A stretch of 26,218 bases of DNA from Verrucomicrobiales bacterium (GCA_028293365.1 JAQGOX010000368.1:1-26218), one strand, 5' to 3'. Positions 8,774-17,088 are shown, counted from the stretch's first letter. The notes: a model not told the origin generated them from the letters alone. Numbers and translations are program-made.

Positions 8774-9823
8774 TCACATCAAACCGCGACTGCAGAGGTG
8801 CAATTTGATCAATTCCTCAAACGCGCCCAGATACGGTTGCAGATCTACTGACCGAATATTCTGAATTTTCTCTTCCAATCTTGCGCGGTGCTCTTCCCAT
8901 TCCTGGATAAAATGTTCCTGGCAACCTGCATTCTCAAGAATCGTCATGATTTCGTGAGCCGGAAGCGAGGAGAGTTCGACTGGCTGAAGGATGCCACGAT
9001 TAATCGCATGGGAAAAAACTCCACTGGAAAAATCCCGATCCAGAACTTCGCGCTCCCAGGTCGTAATCATATTGCCAATTCGGCCCATGCGTTGCGCATG
9101 CCAAAATACTTCCCGGGCTATTCCCAACTCATTCAGATCAAATGAAGGCGAGGCGCACAGATCCAGCGTCGCCATAAAAATGATCTGCATGTTATGAGGC
9201 TGGTACAAATCATGCTCGATCGTATTTAGAAGCGAAGGTTGCTGATTGATAATAAGCGCGTAACGCATCGCATTGAGCGTCTGCTGATTATCGAATCTGA
9301 GCAGATGCTCGAAATTGCTGAATTTAGGATACGTCCGGCAACGGCTCCAAACCTCCGACCAAATCGTGGCAATAACTTCTCCATAGGCGCGGCGACGCTC
9401 ATCCCAGGGAAACAATCGTTCTCCAGACCACTCGTCGTTGGCGAGGGCAATGGCCGATTCCAGCATTTCGCGATCCTGCTCGCGGTCTGCGATATCATCC
9501 ATCAGAGTTCCAAAAAGAATGCTTAGCATTTTCGTCTCGATGACATGCTGTCGCAACTCTTTTGAAACTGAAGGTAACGTGGTCATTCCGACGCCTTTAA
9601 GACACCATTGCCACAAAAACCGTCCGCGCTGGCCTCGTTTTTCGTAATTCTCGATCCATTGCATGAGATAAGGGCTAAACTGCACGGCTTTAACCTCCTC
9701 CGCGAGGCGGAGCAATTCCTCAGGCCTTACATTTAGGGTTGCCTCCACGCCGCCGTCACCGAGCGACTGGTCCAGGAGTGATTGCCGTGATTTGGCTGCA
9801 AGAATAGGTTGCGAAACAGTCAT
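8774..9823 (-). CDS. Class I terpene synthase-like protein
   Basis: A 349-aa, all-helical-looking, soluble protein. Residues 109-117 read DDIADREQD, matching the aspartate-rich DDxxD metal-binding motif. Residues 251-259 read NMITTWERE, matching the NSE triad pattern NxxxS/TxxxE (N251, T255, E259). The 142-residue spacing between the motifs and the total length are those of bacterial class I terpene cyclases, which bind three Mg2+ and ionise a prenyl diphosphate. The canonical D in the second NSE position is Met, and I could not place the usual pyrophosphate-sensor Arg about 46 residues before the NSE motif, so it would be a divergent member or a relative that binds prenyl diphosphate differently. 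No prenyltransferase, P450 or methyltransferase is adjacent. It is divergent from the TonB receptor operon across a 184-base gap. I infer the family from motifs alone. Confidence 0.62.
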   Translation of the reverse strand: MTVSQPILAAKSRQSLLDQSLGDGGVEATLNVRPEELLRLAEEVKAVQFSPYLMQWIENYEKRGQRGRFLWQWCLKGVGMTTLPSVSKELRQHVIETKMLSILFGTLMDDIADREQDREMLESAIALANDEWSGERLFPWDERRRAYGEVIATIWSEVWSRCRTYPKFSNFEHLLRFDNQQTLNAMRYALIINQQPSLLNTIEHDLYQPHNMQIIFMATLDLCASPSFDLNELGIAREVFWHAQRMGRIGNMITTWEREVLDRDFSSGVFSHAINRGILQPVELSSLPAHEIMTILENAGCQEHFIQEWEEHRARLEEKIQNIRSVDLQPYLGAFEELIKLHLCSRGLM

Positions 9824-10007
9824 AGGCGCTAATTTTCTAAAGAGTTATCGGCGTGTGAGCGAAGAACTTAAGTGTTGAAAGTTTGGACATGTCTCCGCTT
9901 TCCGCTAAAGTCGCACGAATTCCAGCCGATACAGCCTCCGCTGCCTGCACCATCGGGAATCCACCGGCCTTGAATCGGGGGATCATCTCAAGTGAAGGGA
10001 GCGCACT
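9824..10007. promoter_or_regulatory. Divergent intergenic region
   Basis: This gap must carry promoters for the terpene-synthase-like gene (leftward) and the TonB receptor operon (rightward). I saw no convincing -35/-10 pair, and no cobalamin-riboswitch-like motif although B12 receptors of this class often have one. A plausible Shine-Dalgarno (GAAGGGAG, 9992-10003 region) serves the small ORF at 10008. Confidence 0.4.
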
Positions 10008-10067
10008 ATGAGGACATTTGAAAAATATGACACTGGCCCCAAGCCAGTTTTATCGAAGCTCCGATGA
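10008..10067 (+). CDS. Possible 19-aa leader peptide coupled to the TonB receptor
   Basis: ATG at 10008 is preceded, about seven bases away, by AAGGGAG, a better ribosome binding site than that of the next gene. The frame encodes MRTFEKYDTGPKPVLSKLR and stops at TGA 10065-10067, overlapping the receptor ATG as ATGA. The same four-base overlap joins the later genes of this operon, which supports real coupling. The peptide has no repeated residue that would indicate amino-acid attenuation. Its role, if translated, would be to deliver ribosomes to the receptor start. It is too short to judge by coding statistics and could be chance. Confidence 0.4.
   Translation: MRTFEKYDTGPKPVLSKLR
10032..10053 (+). 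promoter_or_regulatory. Terminator-like hairpin inside the leader ORF
   Basis: A perfect six-base stem ACTGGC/GCCAGT (10032-10037 with 10043-10048) closes a CCCAA loop and runs into TTTTAT. It lies just before the receptor start, within the small ORF, so a translating ribosome would cover it. The layout suits attenuation or start-site control, but the stem is short and the T-tract has only four T, one of them in the stem. Confidence 0.33.
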
Positions 10068-12133
10068 ACGCGAACCCTCTCCCATACCGCTCCCCGAGAA
10101 AGTGGCGCCGAATCTTGCGAAGGAATCTCCTGGCAAGCGCGTCAATGTTGCTGGGCAGCGCCTTTGCAGCGGAACCTGCGGTTAACCAACCCGACGCTGG
10201 CAGTAAGGTCATGGATTTGAGCATTGAGGAGTTAATGCGCATTGAAGTAACCTCGGTTTCGAAGAAAAAGGAGCAACTGTCTGACGCAGCAGCCGCGATT
10301 TTCGTCATCACACAAGATGATATACGACGCTCGGGAGCGACCAGCATCCCTGAAGTTCTACGTCTCTCACCAGGTTTGGAGGTCGCACGCCAGGATTCGC
10401 ACACGTGGGCTGTCAGCTCGCGCGGATTCAATGACGAATTTGCCAACCAGCTTTTGGTTTTAATCGATGGTCGCAGCGTTTACACGCCTTTGTTCGCGGG
10501 AGTTTACTGGGACGTTCAGGATTTAATCCTCGAAGATGTCCAGCAAATAGAAGTAATCCGCGGTCCCGGCGCCACATTGTGGGGAGCTAATGCCGTCAAC
10601 GGCGTCATTAATATAACTACCAAAAGCGCCAAAGACACGCAGGGTGTATTATTGACCGGCGGCGCCGGCACTGAAGAACAGGGTTTTGGAGCCCGCTACG
10701 GTGGAAAAGTGGGCGAAAACGGATACTACCGTGTATATGGAAAATGGTTCAACCGCGATGAATCTGTGTTGCAGGACGGCTCAGAATCCAACGATGTCTG
10801 GCAGATGGAGCGCGGTGGTTTCCGCTATGATTGGACTCCTACCGAACAAAACTCGCTGACGCTGCAAGGAGATATTTATGCGGGCACTCTGGATCAATCG
10901 GTAACGGAAGCCGCTTTCACTCCACCCTACAGTTCGCGTAACATAAACGATGTCAACGTATCTGGTGGCGATCTCCTGGGACGTTTCAGCCACTCTTTCT
11001 CGGACACTTCAGAGATTGCACTTAAACTCTATTACGACCGAACCGAACGGGACCGAGTGGTATTCCGAGAGGCGCGCGACACATTCGACGTCGATTTACA
11101 GTACCATTTTCAGTGGGGTTCCCGTCAAGATATAGTCCTGGGTGCAGGCTACAATTTAACCGCGGACAATCTGGATAATCGTTTTACGGTAAGTTTCGAT
11201 CCAACCAGTCGCACGGATTCTTTGTACAGCGGATTTTTCCAGGATGAAATCTCCATTATTCCGGACCGGCTGAAGCTTACTCTGGGATCAAAACTTGAAC
11301 ATAACGATTACACTGGCTGGGAAATTCAACCAAGCGGCCGGCTTTCCTTAAAAATAACCGACAAACAAACCGCCTGGTTCGCCGCTTCCCGAGCGATCAG
11401 CACCCCATCGCGAGCGGAAAGTGATATCAGAATTAATCAGCTTGCATATCCTCCGGGAACATTCGGACCGGGTACGCCGGCGGCTTTGGTTTCTCAATTC
11501 GGAAGCACTTCCATTGACTCGAAGGAATTAGTTGGTTTTGACCTGGGCTATCGTATTCAGGCGCATGACAAGCTGACCGTCGATCTGGCGACGTTTTATA
11601 ATATTTACGATCGTCAACGTTCAATTGACGCAGGAACGCCTTATCCGGAACTAACACCGGTTCCGCATATTGTAGTGCCCTTCACTATCGGAAACTTAAT
11701 GGAGGGAGAAAGCTACGGATTCGAAATCTCCACCACCTGGCAAGCGACCGATTGGTGGCGTTTGCGCGCTAATTATAGCTTCCTCAAGTTGCAATTACAT
11801 CTCAAAGACGGCAGCCTGGACCCGTTCAATCTCGAAGGAGCTGAACAGGACAGCCCGGTAAACCAAGTGGGAGTTCGTTCTTATATGGACCTTCCCCAAC
11901 ATTTGGAATTTGACGCCGGAATACGCTACGTAGATTCACTCGATAATCGAGGCGTCCCAAGCTATGTCGTCGGAGACGTCAGGCTCGGATGGCGGCCGAA
12001 CAAAAACTGGGAATTTTCCATCACGGGACAGAACCTTGCGGGTACTCACAAGGAGTTCGCGCCTTCCTACATTCAAACGCAGACCACAAAGGTGGAAACG
12101 AGCGTTTTTGCGAAGGTTACGTATCGTTTTTAA
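10064..12133 (+). CDS. TonB-dependent outer-membrane receptor
   Basis: A 689-aa protein with an Arg-rich N-region and signal sequence ending near SAFAAEP (residue 36). A mature N-terminal stretch DLSIEELMRIEVTSVSKK may contain the TonB box. The plug domain spans about 65-180, with IFVITQDDIRRSGATSIPEV, LIDGRSVY and IEVIRGPGATLWGANAVNGV, all classic plug motifs. The remainder alternates aromatic beta-strands, and the protein ends in the aromatic VFAKVTYRF expected of an outer-membrane barrel. The family imports siderophores, cobalamin, glycans or other ligands using TonB energy, or signals occupancy. No substrate can be read here. Being first in an operon with a YfiR-like protein and two kinases suggests that ligand sensing is at least part of its job. 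Confidence 0.96.
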   Translation: MNANPLPYRSPRKWRRILRRNLLASASMLLGSAFAAEPAVNQPDAGSKVMDLSIEELMRIEVTSVSKKKEQLSDAAAAIFVITQDDIRRSGATSIPEVLRLSPGLEVARQDSHTWAVSSRGFNDEFANQLLVLIDGRSVYTPLFAGVYWDVQDLILEDVQQIEVIRGPGATLWGANAVNGVINITTKSAKDTQGVLLTGGAGTEEQGFGARYGGKVGENGYYRVYGKWFNRDESVLQDGSESNDVWQMERGGFRYDWTPTEQNSLTLQGDIYAGTLDQSVTEAAFTPPYSSRNINDVNVSGGDLLGRFSHSFSDTSEIALKLYYDRTERDRVVFREARDTFDVDLQYHFQWGSRQDIVLGAGYNLTADNLDNRFTVSFDPTSRTDSLYSGFFQDEISIIPDRLKLTLGSKLEHNDYTGWEIQPSGRLSLKITDKQTAWFAASRAISTPSRAESDIRINQLAYPPGTFGPGTPAALVSQFGSTSIDSKELVGFDLGYRIQAHDKLTVDLATFYNIYDRQRSIDAGTPYPELTPVPHIVVPFTIGNLMEGESYGFEISTTWQATDWWRLRANYSFLKLQLHLKDGSLDPFNLEGAEQDSPVNQVGVRSYMDLPQHLEFDAGIRYVDSLDNRGVPSYVVGDVRLGWRPNKNWEFSITGQNLAGTHKEFAPSYIQTQTTKVETSVFAKVTYRF

Positions 12134-12167
12134 CGGCAGCGCCTGAAATGACTACACCCAAGGTCAA

Positions 12168-12773
12168 ATGCGTTTAAACCCAGGAGCAAAAATACCTGCC
12201 AGCCTTGTCCTGCGCCTCCGCGCCAGTTGGCTTTTTTCTGCGGTCCTTGGCCTCGTCATGGTGTTCGCGCCATTGACCCGTTCTCAGGATTCCGTCGCCT
12301 CGGAGGATGAGGTCAAAGCCGCGTTCACCTACAATTTTGCAAGATTCGTGGAGTGGCCGGCCAGCGCGTTCAAGAACGACTCTACCCCGATCTCTCTTGG
12401 CGTCGTCGGCAACGAGGAGTTCGCCGATAAACTCGCCGCCCTGCTGCGCGATAAGAAAGCCCATGGCCGGTCATTTCTAGTCAAGAAGATTGCTTTCGGA
12501 CCGGAAATGACGAGTTGCCACATGATATTCGTGGCTCAATCTCAGGCCAAAAAATTCCCCCAGTATTCTGATATCGTAGCGAAGGCGCCAATCCTGACTG
12601 TGGGCGAAAGCGCGCATTTCCTCGACCAGGGAGGCATTATAAATTTCGTACGCGCTGAGAACCAACTGCGTTTCGAGATCAACAGTCCCGCCGCTGAAAA
12701 AGTCAATCTTTCCATTAGTTCCAAACTTTTGAGGTTAGCTCGAAATGTTAAGAAAGGCGAGGAGTCGAAATGA
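12168..12773 (+). CDS. YfiR-like periplasmic protein (DUF4154)
   Basis: A 201-aa protein with an N-terminal signal sequence (hydrophobic run about residues 20-36, cleavage probably near TRSQ). The mature part matches DUF4154/YfiR: EVKAAFTYNFARFVEWP at the start, SLGVVGNEEFADKL, a TSCHMIFVAQ strand, and LTVGESAHFLDQGGIINFV near the end. In Pseudomonas YfiR is the periplasmic inhibitor of the diguanylate cyclase YfiN. No GGDEF protein is encoded here; the next gene is a histidine kinase with a periplasmic domain, so the natural partner is that kinase. The mature protein has a single cysteine, so the two disulfides known from Pseudomonas YfiR are absent. Its stop overlaps the kinase start (ATGA). 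Confidence 0.88.
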   Translation: MRLNPGAKIPASLVLRLRASWLFSAVLGLVMVFAPLTRSQDSVASEDEVKAAFTYNFARFVEWPASAFKNDSTPISLGVVGNEEFADKLAALLRDKKAHGRSFLVKKIAFGPEMTSCHMIFVAQSQAKKFPQYSDIVAKAPILTVGESAHFLDQGGIINFVRAENQLRFEINSPAAEKVNLSISSKLLRLARNVKKGEESK

Positions 12774-14830
12774 GCTTCCTCTCCGCCAGCACAATTAAGC
12801 GCAAGTTAATGGTCATTATCATGATCACTTGCAGCGTCGCCCTCGTTCTGGCCTGCGCGGCCATTCTGATTTTCGAAATTACCAGTTTCCGGAAGACACT
12901 TTTGCGCAATACCGCTGTGATGGCCGATGTTATCGGAGCGAACAGCACCACCGCACTGCTCTATAACGACCGGGACGCGGCAAAAGAGTCCCTCGCTTCG
13001 CTCAAGGCTGAACCCTACGTTTTAGCAGCCTGCCTATATGACACGAACGGTGTGGTTTTCGCCACCTACCGAAATGATAAAGCGAAGGAATTTGACCCCC
13101 CTCGGGTCGCGGCAGAAGATTTTACTTTCAACAAAGATGCACTGAATCTTTTTCATAAGATTCGCTTCGACGGCGACACTGTGGGCACCGTCTTCATCCG
13201 AGCAGATTTACGGGTTATCCGCGAGCGGCTCCAAACGTACCTGGGCATCGTGGCGTGCGTGGTCGCTTCCGCGACTATGGTGACTTTTCTCCTGTCGTTA
13301 CGGCTGCAAAAGTTGATTTCCGGACCTATCTCACATCTGGCTGAAACAGCCAACAAGGTCGCAAATCAGAAGAATTATTCAATCCGCGCAACCAAGAATT
13401 CGTCCGACGAAATGGGCCAATTGATCGAACGCTTTAACGAAATGCTCAGCGGTATCCAGGAGCGCGACGCCGCCCTCCTGACAGCGCACACTGAATTGGA
13501 AAAGCGGGTGGATGAACGAACCAAGGAACTTCAACTGGAAATCAGCGAGCGAAGCCGAGTGGAAGCCGCTTTGCGCATTTCGCAGCAGAAATTTGAAAAC
13601 CTGGTGAATTCGATCGACGGAGTCGTTTGGGAGTCCGACCCAAAATTCCAGTTCACATTTGTCAGCCCGCAAGCCGAACGATTGCTCGATTATCCCCGGG
13701 AAGATTGGACGGCGAAGAAGGATTTCTGGAACGAACACCTTCATCCTGACGATAATTTGCTCGCGCATGACTTGCGGCATAAAGCCCTCACTCAGGATAA
13801 AGCCAGCCATTTTGAATATCGAATGGTAGCAGCCGACGGACGGGTCGTGTGGATACGCGAAATCAGCAGCTTCATCTTTGATAAAGGCCAGGCCCAGGCA
13901 TTGCGCGGAGTTTTATTCGACATCACGGAGCAGAAACAAGCCGAAGAGCAACTTGATATGCTCAACAAACGGCTCCTCGAAACCTCACGGCATGCGGGCA
14001 TGGCAGAAGTCGCGACGGGGGTTCTGCATAATGTAGGGAACGTTTTAAACAGCGTGAACGTCTCGTCGACCTTAATTTGCGATCAAGTCCGTAATTCAAA
14101 AGCGTCCCGCCTAAAGGATGTGGTTTTACTGCTGAATAAGAATGCCACAAATCTCGGGCATTTCATCGTGGAAGACCCCAAGGGCAAGATTATTCCTGGC
14201 TATTTAAACAGCCTCTCTGAACGGCTTTCCACCGAACAGCAGGATCTGTTGAAAGAACTGGAATTACTTACCAAAAACATTGAGCACATCAAAGAGATAG
14301 TCGCGATGCAGCAGAATTACGCGCGCGTTTCGGGAATCATTGAATCCCTGGCGATCAAAAATCTTGTGGAGGACGCGTTACAGATGCATGCGGGAGCCCT
14401 TTCCCGGCATGGGATTCTGGTGAGCCGCGACTACAGTGAAGTTCCCATGATCGCCGTGGACAAACACAAAATACTCCAGATTCTGGTTAACCTCATTCGC
14501 AATGCAAAATATGCCATCGATTCGGCGGCACGCCGCGACAAGCGACTCCACATCTGCATCGGAATGAATGCCCGCAACATGGTGGAAATCTCGGTCAAGG
14601 ACAACGGAATCGGGATCGCCCAGGATAATTTAACACGAATTTTCTCCCATGGATTTACCACAAAGCGCGATGGACATGGCTTCGGTTTGCACAGTGGAGC
14701 GCTGGCAGCGAAGGAAATGGGCGGCTCACTTTCCGCACAAAGCGAAGGCGCCGGTCAGGGAGCAACGTTTGTTTTGGAATTGCCTTTGTCTGCCCCTAAA
14801 GGTCTCGACAGAAACGGAGGAAAAGCATGA
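12770..14830 (+). CDS. Membrane sensor histidine kinase: CHASE8-like, HAMP, PAS, kinase core
   Basis: A 686-aa protein that starts by a four-base overlap with the YfiR-like gene, with GGCGAGGAG upstream as ribosome binding site. TM1 is about residues 13-36, a periplasmic domain of about 115 residues resembling CHASE8 follows (NTTALLYND..AKESLASLKA pattern), TM2 is about 156-178, HAMP 180-232, a coiled coil 235-265 and PAS about 275-390. The phospho-acceptor is probably H420 in GVLHNVGNVLNSV, not the common HE/D-type H-box. HATPase motifs are N578 (NLIRNAKYAID), DNGIGI (D611) and HGFGLHS. The protein has no receiver, so phosphate must pass elsewhere; the receiver at the start of the next protein is the obvious acceptor. 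The periplasmic domain is the likely site of YfiR-like protein contact. Confidence 0.93.
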   Translation: MSFLSASTIKRKLMVIIMITCSVALVLACAAILIFEITSFRKTLLRNTAVMADVIGANSTTALLYNDRDAAKESLASLKAEPYVLAACLYDTNGVVFATYRNDKAKEFDPPRVAAEDFTFNKDALNLFHKIRFDGDTVGTVFIRADLRVIRERLQTYLGIVACVVASATMVTFLLSLRLQKLISGPISHLAETANKVANQKNYSIRATKNSSDEMGQLIERFNEMLSGIQERDAALLTAHTELEKRVDERTKELQLEISERSRVEAALRISQQKFENLVNSIDGVVWESDPKFQFTFVSPQAERLLDYPREDWTAKKDFWNEHLHPDDNLLAHDLRHKALTQDKASHFEYRMVAADGRVVWIREISSFIFDKGQAQALRGVLFDITEQKQAEEQLDMLNKRLLETSRHAGMAEVATGVLHNVGNVLNSVNVSSTLICDQVRNSKASRLKDVVLLLNKNATNLGHFIVEDPKGKIIPGYLNSLSERLSTEQQDLLKELELLTKNIEHIKEIVAMQQNYARVSGIIESLAIKNLVEDALQMHAGALSRHGILVSRDYSEVPMIAVDKHKILQILVNLIRNAKYAIDSAARRDKRLHICIGMNARNMVEISVKDNGIGIAQDNLTRIFSHGFTTKRDGHGFGLHSGALAAKEMGGSLSAQSEGAGQGATFVLELPLSAPKGLDRNGGKA

Positions 14831-16938
14831 ATCACCGAATACTTGTAATTGATGACAATCCGGCCATCCATGCCGACATTCGAAAAATCCTGGGCAAACA
14901 AGCCCACAGCTCCGCCTTTATGGAAGATGCTGAAGCTGTGCTTTTCGGAGACGCTCAGACTGACGATACCGCAGTCCTGTTCGAAATTGATTCAGCCTAT
15001 CAGGGCCAGGAGGGTTTGGAAAAAATCCAACAATCTTTAGTCGCACAGAACCCTTACGCCCTCGCATTTGTCGACGTGAGAATGCCGCCGGGATGGGATG
15101 GCATCGAAACCATCAGTCGAATCTGGGAAGTATATCCTGAATTGCAGGTCGTGATTTGCACAGCCTACTCCGACTATTCCTGGGAGGAAATGACCCGGCG
15201 AGTGCATAAATCCGATAGTGTGCTCATTCTAAAGAAACCCTTCGATAACATCGAAGTCCTGCAGATGGCACATGCACTCACGAAGAAGTGGTTTTTGACT
15301 CACGAGGCAAAATCACAACTGACAAATCTGGATCGCATGGTAAGCCTGCGGACGGAGGAACTCCAGCAGGCGAATCAGCGTTTGACGCTCGAGATTTCCG
15401 AGCGAAGCCAGGCTGAAGACCAATTACGACTGTCGGAAGAGCGCTTCGCCAAAGCGTTTAAATCCAGTCCAATTCCGATGTGCATCCTTTCGATCGAGCA
15501 ACAACGTTATTTGGACGTGAATGACAGCTACATTGAAATGACAGGTTATAGCAGGGGTGAATTGTTGGGACGCAGCGCCCTGGACCTGAATCTCTGGCCG
15601 AACGTTGAATCGCGCACCGAAATTCTCAGGCAGCTCACTGCCGGCAGAGCCATACGAAACCTGGAAAGCCATATCCGCACGAAGATCGGACACGAGCGGA
15701 CCACGCTCCTATCCGCGGAGTTGATAACCCTTGGCATCGACGCTTACGCCTTGATCAGTGAACACGATATTTCTCAGCGCCTCCAGCTTGAAGCACAGCT
15801 TAGGCAGGCACAGAAGATGGAAGCAATCGGGCATCTCGCAGCCGGCGTGGCGCATGATTTCCGCAATATCTTAACGGTCATTCTCGGTCACGCCAATCTC
15901 CGCTTGATGAGCAAGGGGCTGGACGAGAAAGTCACTGAATCCCTCAGGCAAATCAGCGAAGCAGCCCAGCGAGCCTCAAATTTGACGCGCCAATTACTCG
16001 CATTTAGCCGCAAGCAAATAATCCAACTTCAGGCAATCGATTTAAACGACCTGATCGCCCAGTTGAGCAGCATGCTCGTTCGGCTGATCGGCGAACATAT
16101 CACTCTGGATTGCCGTTACGATCACGACCTCCCTTTTACGGAGGCCGATTCATGCAGTATCGAGCAGATTCTCATGAATCTGGTTGTCAATGCGCGAGAT
16201 GCAATGCCAGAAGGTGGCAGGCTCACAATAAGTACCAGTCTCGCCGTGATCGATACTGATTATGTATCGAAAAACTCTGAAGCCACACCGGGGAAATACG
16301 TCTGTATGACCGTGGTCGATACTGGATGTGGCATGGACGATGCCACAATGGAACGTTTATTTGAGCCGTTTTTCACCACCAAGGAAGTCGGCAAAGGAAC
16401 CGGTATGGGACTGGCAACAGTGTACGGCATCGTGAAGCAGCATAATGGATGGAGCGAAGTCACGAGCCAACCAGGCCATGGCACCACATTTAAGGTTTAC
16501 ATCCCAGCGAGCGACCGGAAACAGCCACCGGCGGAGAAAAAGAATATTGTCACCCGGGATTTCGCAGGTGATGAAACCATTCTTATCGTTGAAGATGAAG
16601 AACCGGTCCGTCGCTTTGTTTCCGACTTGTTGCAGGAATATGGTTACCAAGTACGCATTGCCAGCAGTGGGCTGGAGGCGCTCCGTGTTTGGCGCGAACA
16701 TTCCGGCGATATCGACTTATTGCTGACTGATGTCGTTATGCCGGAATCGATTTCTGGTTTGCAACTTGCCGAAAAGCTATTGGCGGATAAACAAAGCCTG
16801 AAAGTCATCTACACCAGTGGATACAGCATCGAATTACTCGATACTCATTTTCAATCCCGCACGCGCGTCAATTTTCTGCCAAAACCGTACCACCCCTTAA
16901 AACTTGCCGAAGCCGTTCGCGAATGTCTCGATACCTAA
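14827..16938 (+). CDS. REC-PAS-HisKA-HATPase-REC hybrid kinase/response regulator
   Basis: A 703-aa cytoplasmic protein that overlaps the previous stop by ATGA and has a strong GGAGGAAAAGC ribosome binding site. The N-terminal receiver (1-150) has DD at 9-10, phospho-acceptor D83 in AFVDVRMP and K136/K137 before PF; D83 sits about 28 residues later than usual because of an insertion around residues 26-55. A coiled coil (160-200) leads to PAS (205-320), then HisKA with H343 in GVAHDFRNIL, HATPase with N455 (NLVVNARDAM), D498 (VVDTGCGM) and GTGMGLA, and a C-terminal receiver with D635 (LLLTDVVMP) and K686 (LPKPY). All catalytic residues are intact. There is no DNA-binding, GGDEF or EAL output, so the signal leaves this operon through an unlinked protein. 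Confidence 0.95.
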   Translation: MNHRILVIDDNPAIHADIRKILGKQAHSSAFMEDAEAVLFGDAQTDDTAVLFEIDSAYQGQEGLEKIQQSLVAQNPYALAFVDVRMPPGWDGIETISRIWEVYPELQVVICTAYSDYSWEEMTRRVHKSDSVLILKKPFDNIEVLQMAHALTKKWFLTHEAKSQLTNLDRMVSLRTEELQQANQRLTLEISERSQAEDQLRLSEERFAKAFKSSPIPMCILSIEQQRYLDVNDSYIEMTGYSRGELLGRSALDLNLWPNVESRTEILRQLTAGRAIRNLESHIRTKIGHERTTLLSAELITLGIDAYALISEHDISQRLQLEAQLRQAQKMEAIGHLAAGVAHDFRNILTVILGHANLRLMSKGLDEKVTESLRQISEAAQRASNLTRQLLAFSRKQIIQLQAIDLNDLIAQLSSMLVRLIGEHITLDCRYDHDLPFTEADSCSIEQILMNLVVNARDAMPEGGRLTISTSLAVIDTDYVSKNSEATPGKYVCMTVVDTGCGMDDATMERLFEPFFTTKEVGKGTGMGLATVYGIVKQHNGWSEVTSQPGHGTTFKVYIPASDRKQPPAEKKNIVTRDFAGDETILIVEDEEPVRRFVSDLLQEYGYQVRIASSGLEALRVWREHSGDIDLLLTDVVMPESISGLQLAEKLLADKQSLKVIYTSGYSIELLDTHFQSRTRVNFLPKPYHPLKLAEAVRECLDT

Positions 16939-17021
16939 GAGCGAGGGGTTCCTTCGCAGCCGGTCTTCAAGAAGTATGAGCGGGAAAGCTGGCCCGCTGG
17001 AAAATGCCCTGCGAAAATTAC
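16939..17021. other. Intergenic segment after the kinase operon
   Basis: Eighty-three bases with one weak dyad at 16979-16998 (AGCGGG, 8-base loop, CCCGCT) and no T-tract. It could contribute to transcript end formation but is not a convincing terminator. Confidence 0.3.
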
Positions 17022-17051
17022 TTGCTCCAAATTCCAGTCGCGGCATATTAT
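17022..17051 (+). promoter_or_regulatory. Probable promoter of tRNA-Gln
   Basis: TTGCTC at 17022-17027 and TATTAT at 17046-17051 are separated by 18 bases. The -10 box matches TATAAT at five of six positions, while the -35 box matches TTGACA at only three. Initiation about seven bases downstream would place the start just before the leader hairpin. Confidence 0.45.
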
Positions 17052-17059
17052 CTGCGCGA

Positions 17060-17083
17060 CGGCGGGTTCAGATAAACCCGCCG
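17060..17083 (+). promoter_or_regulatory. GC-rich hairpin just upstream of tRNA-Gln
   Basis: A nine-base perfect stem, CGGCGGGTT with AACCCGCCG, closes a six-base CAGATA loop and ends five bases before the mature tRNA. There is no T-tract. It could be a 5' leader element of the precursor tRNA or the end of the kinase operon transcript. Confidence 0.5.
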
Positions 17084-17088
17084 CTATT

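Noticed and set aside
9824..10063. Cobalamin riboswitch upstream of the TonB receptor
   Set aside because: Looked for because B12 receptors often have one, but the conserved core motifs were not seen.
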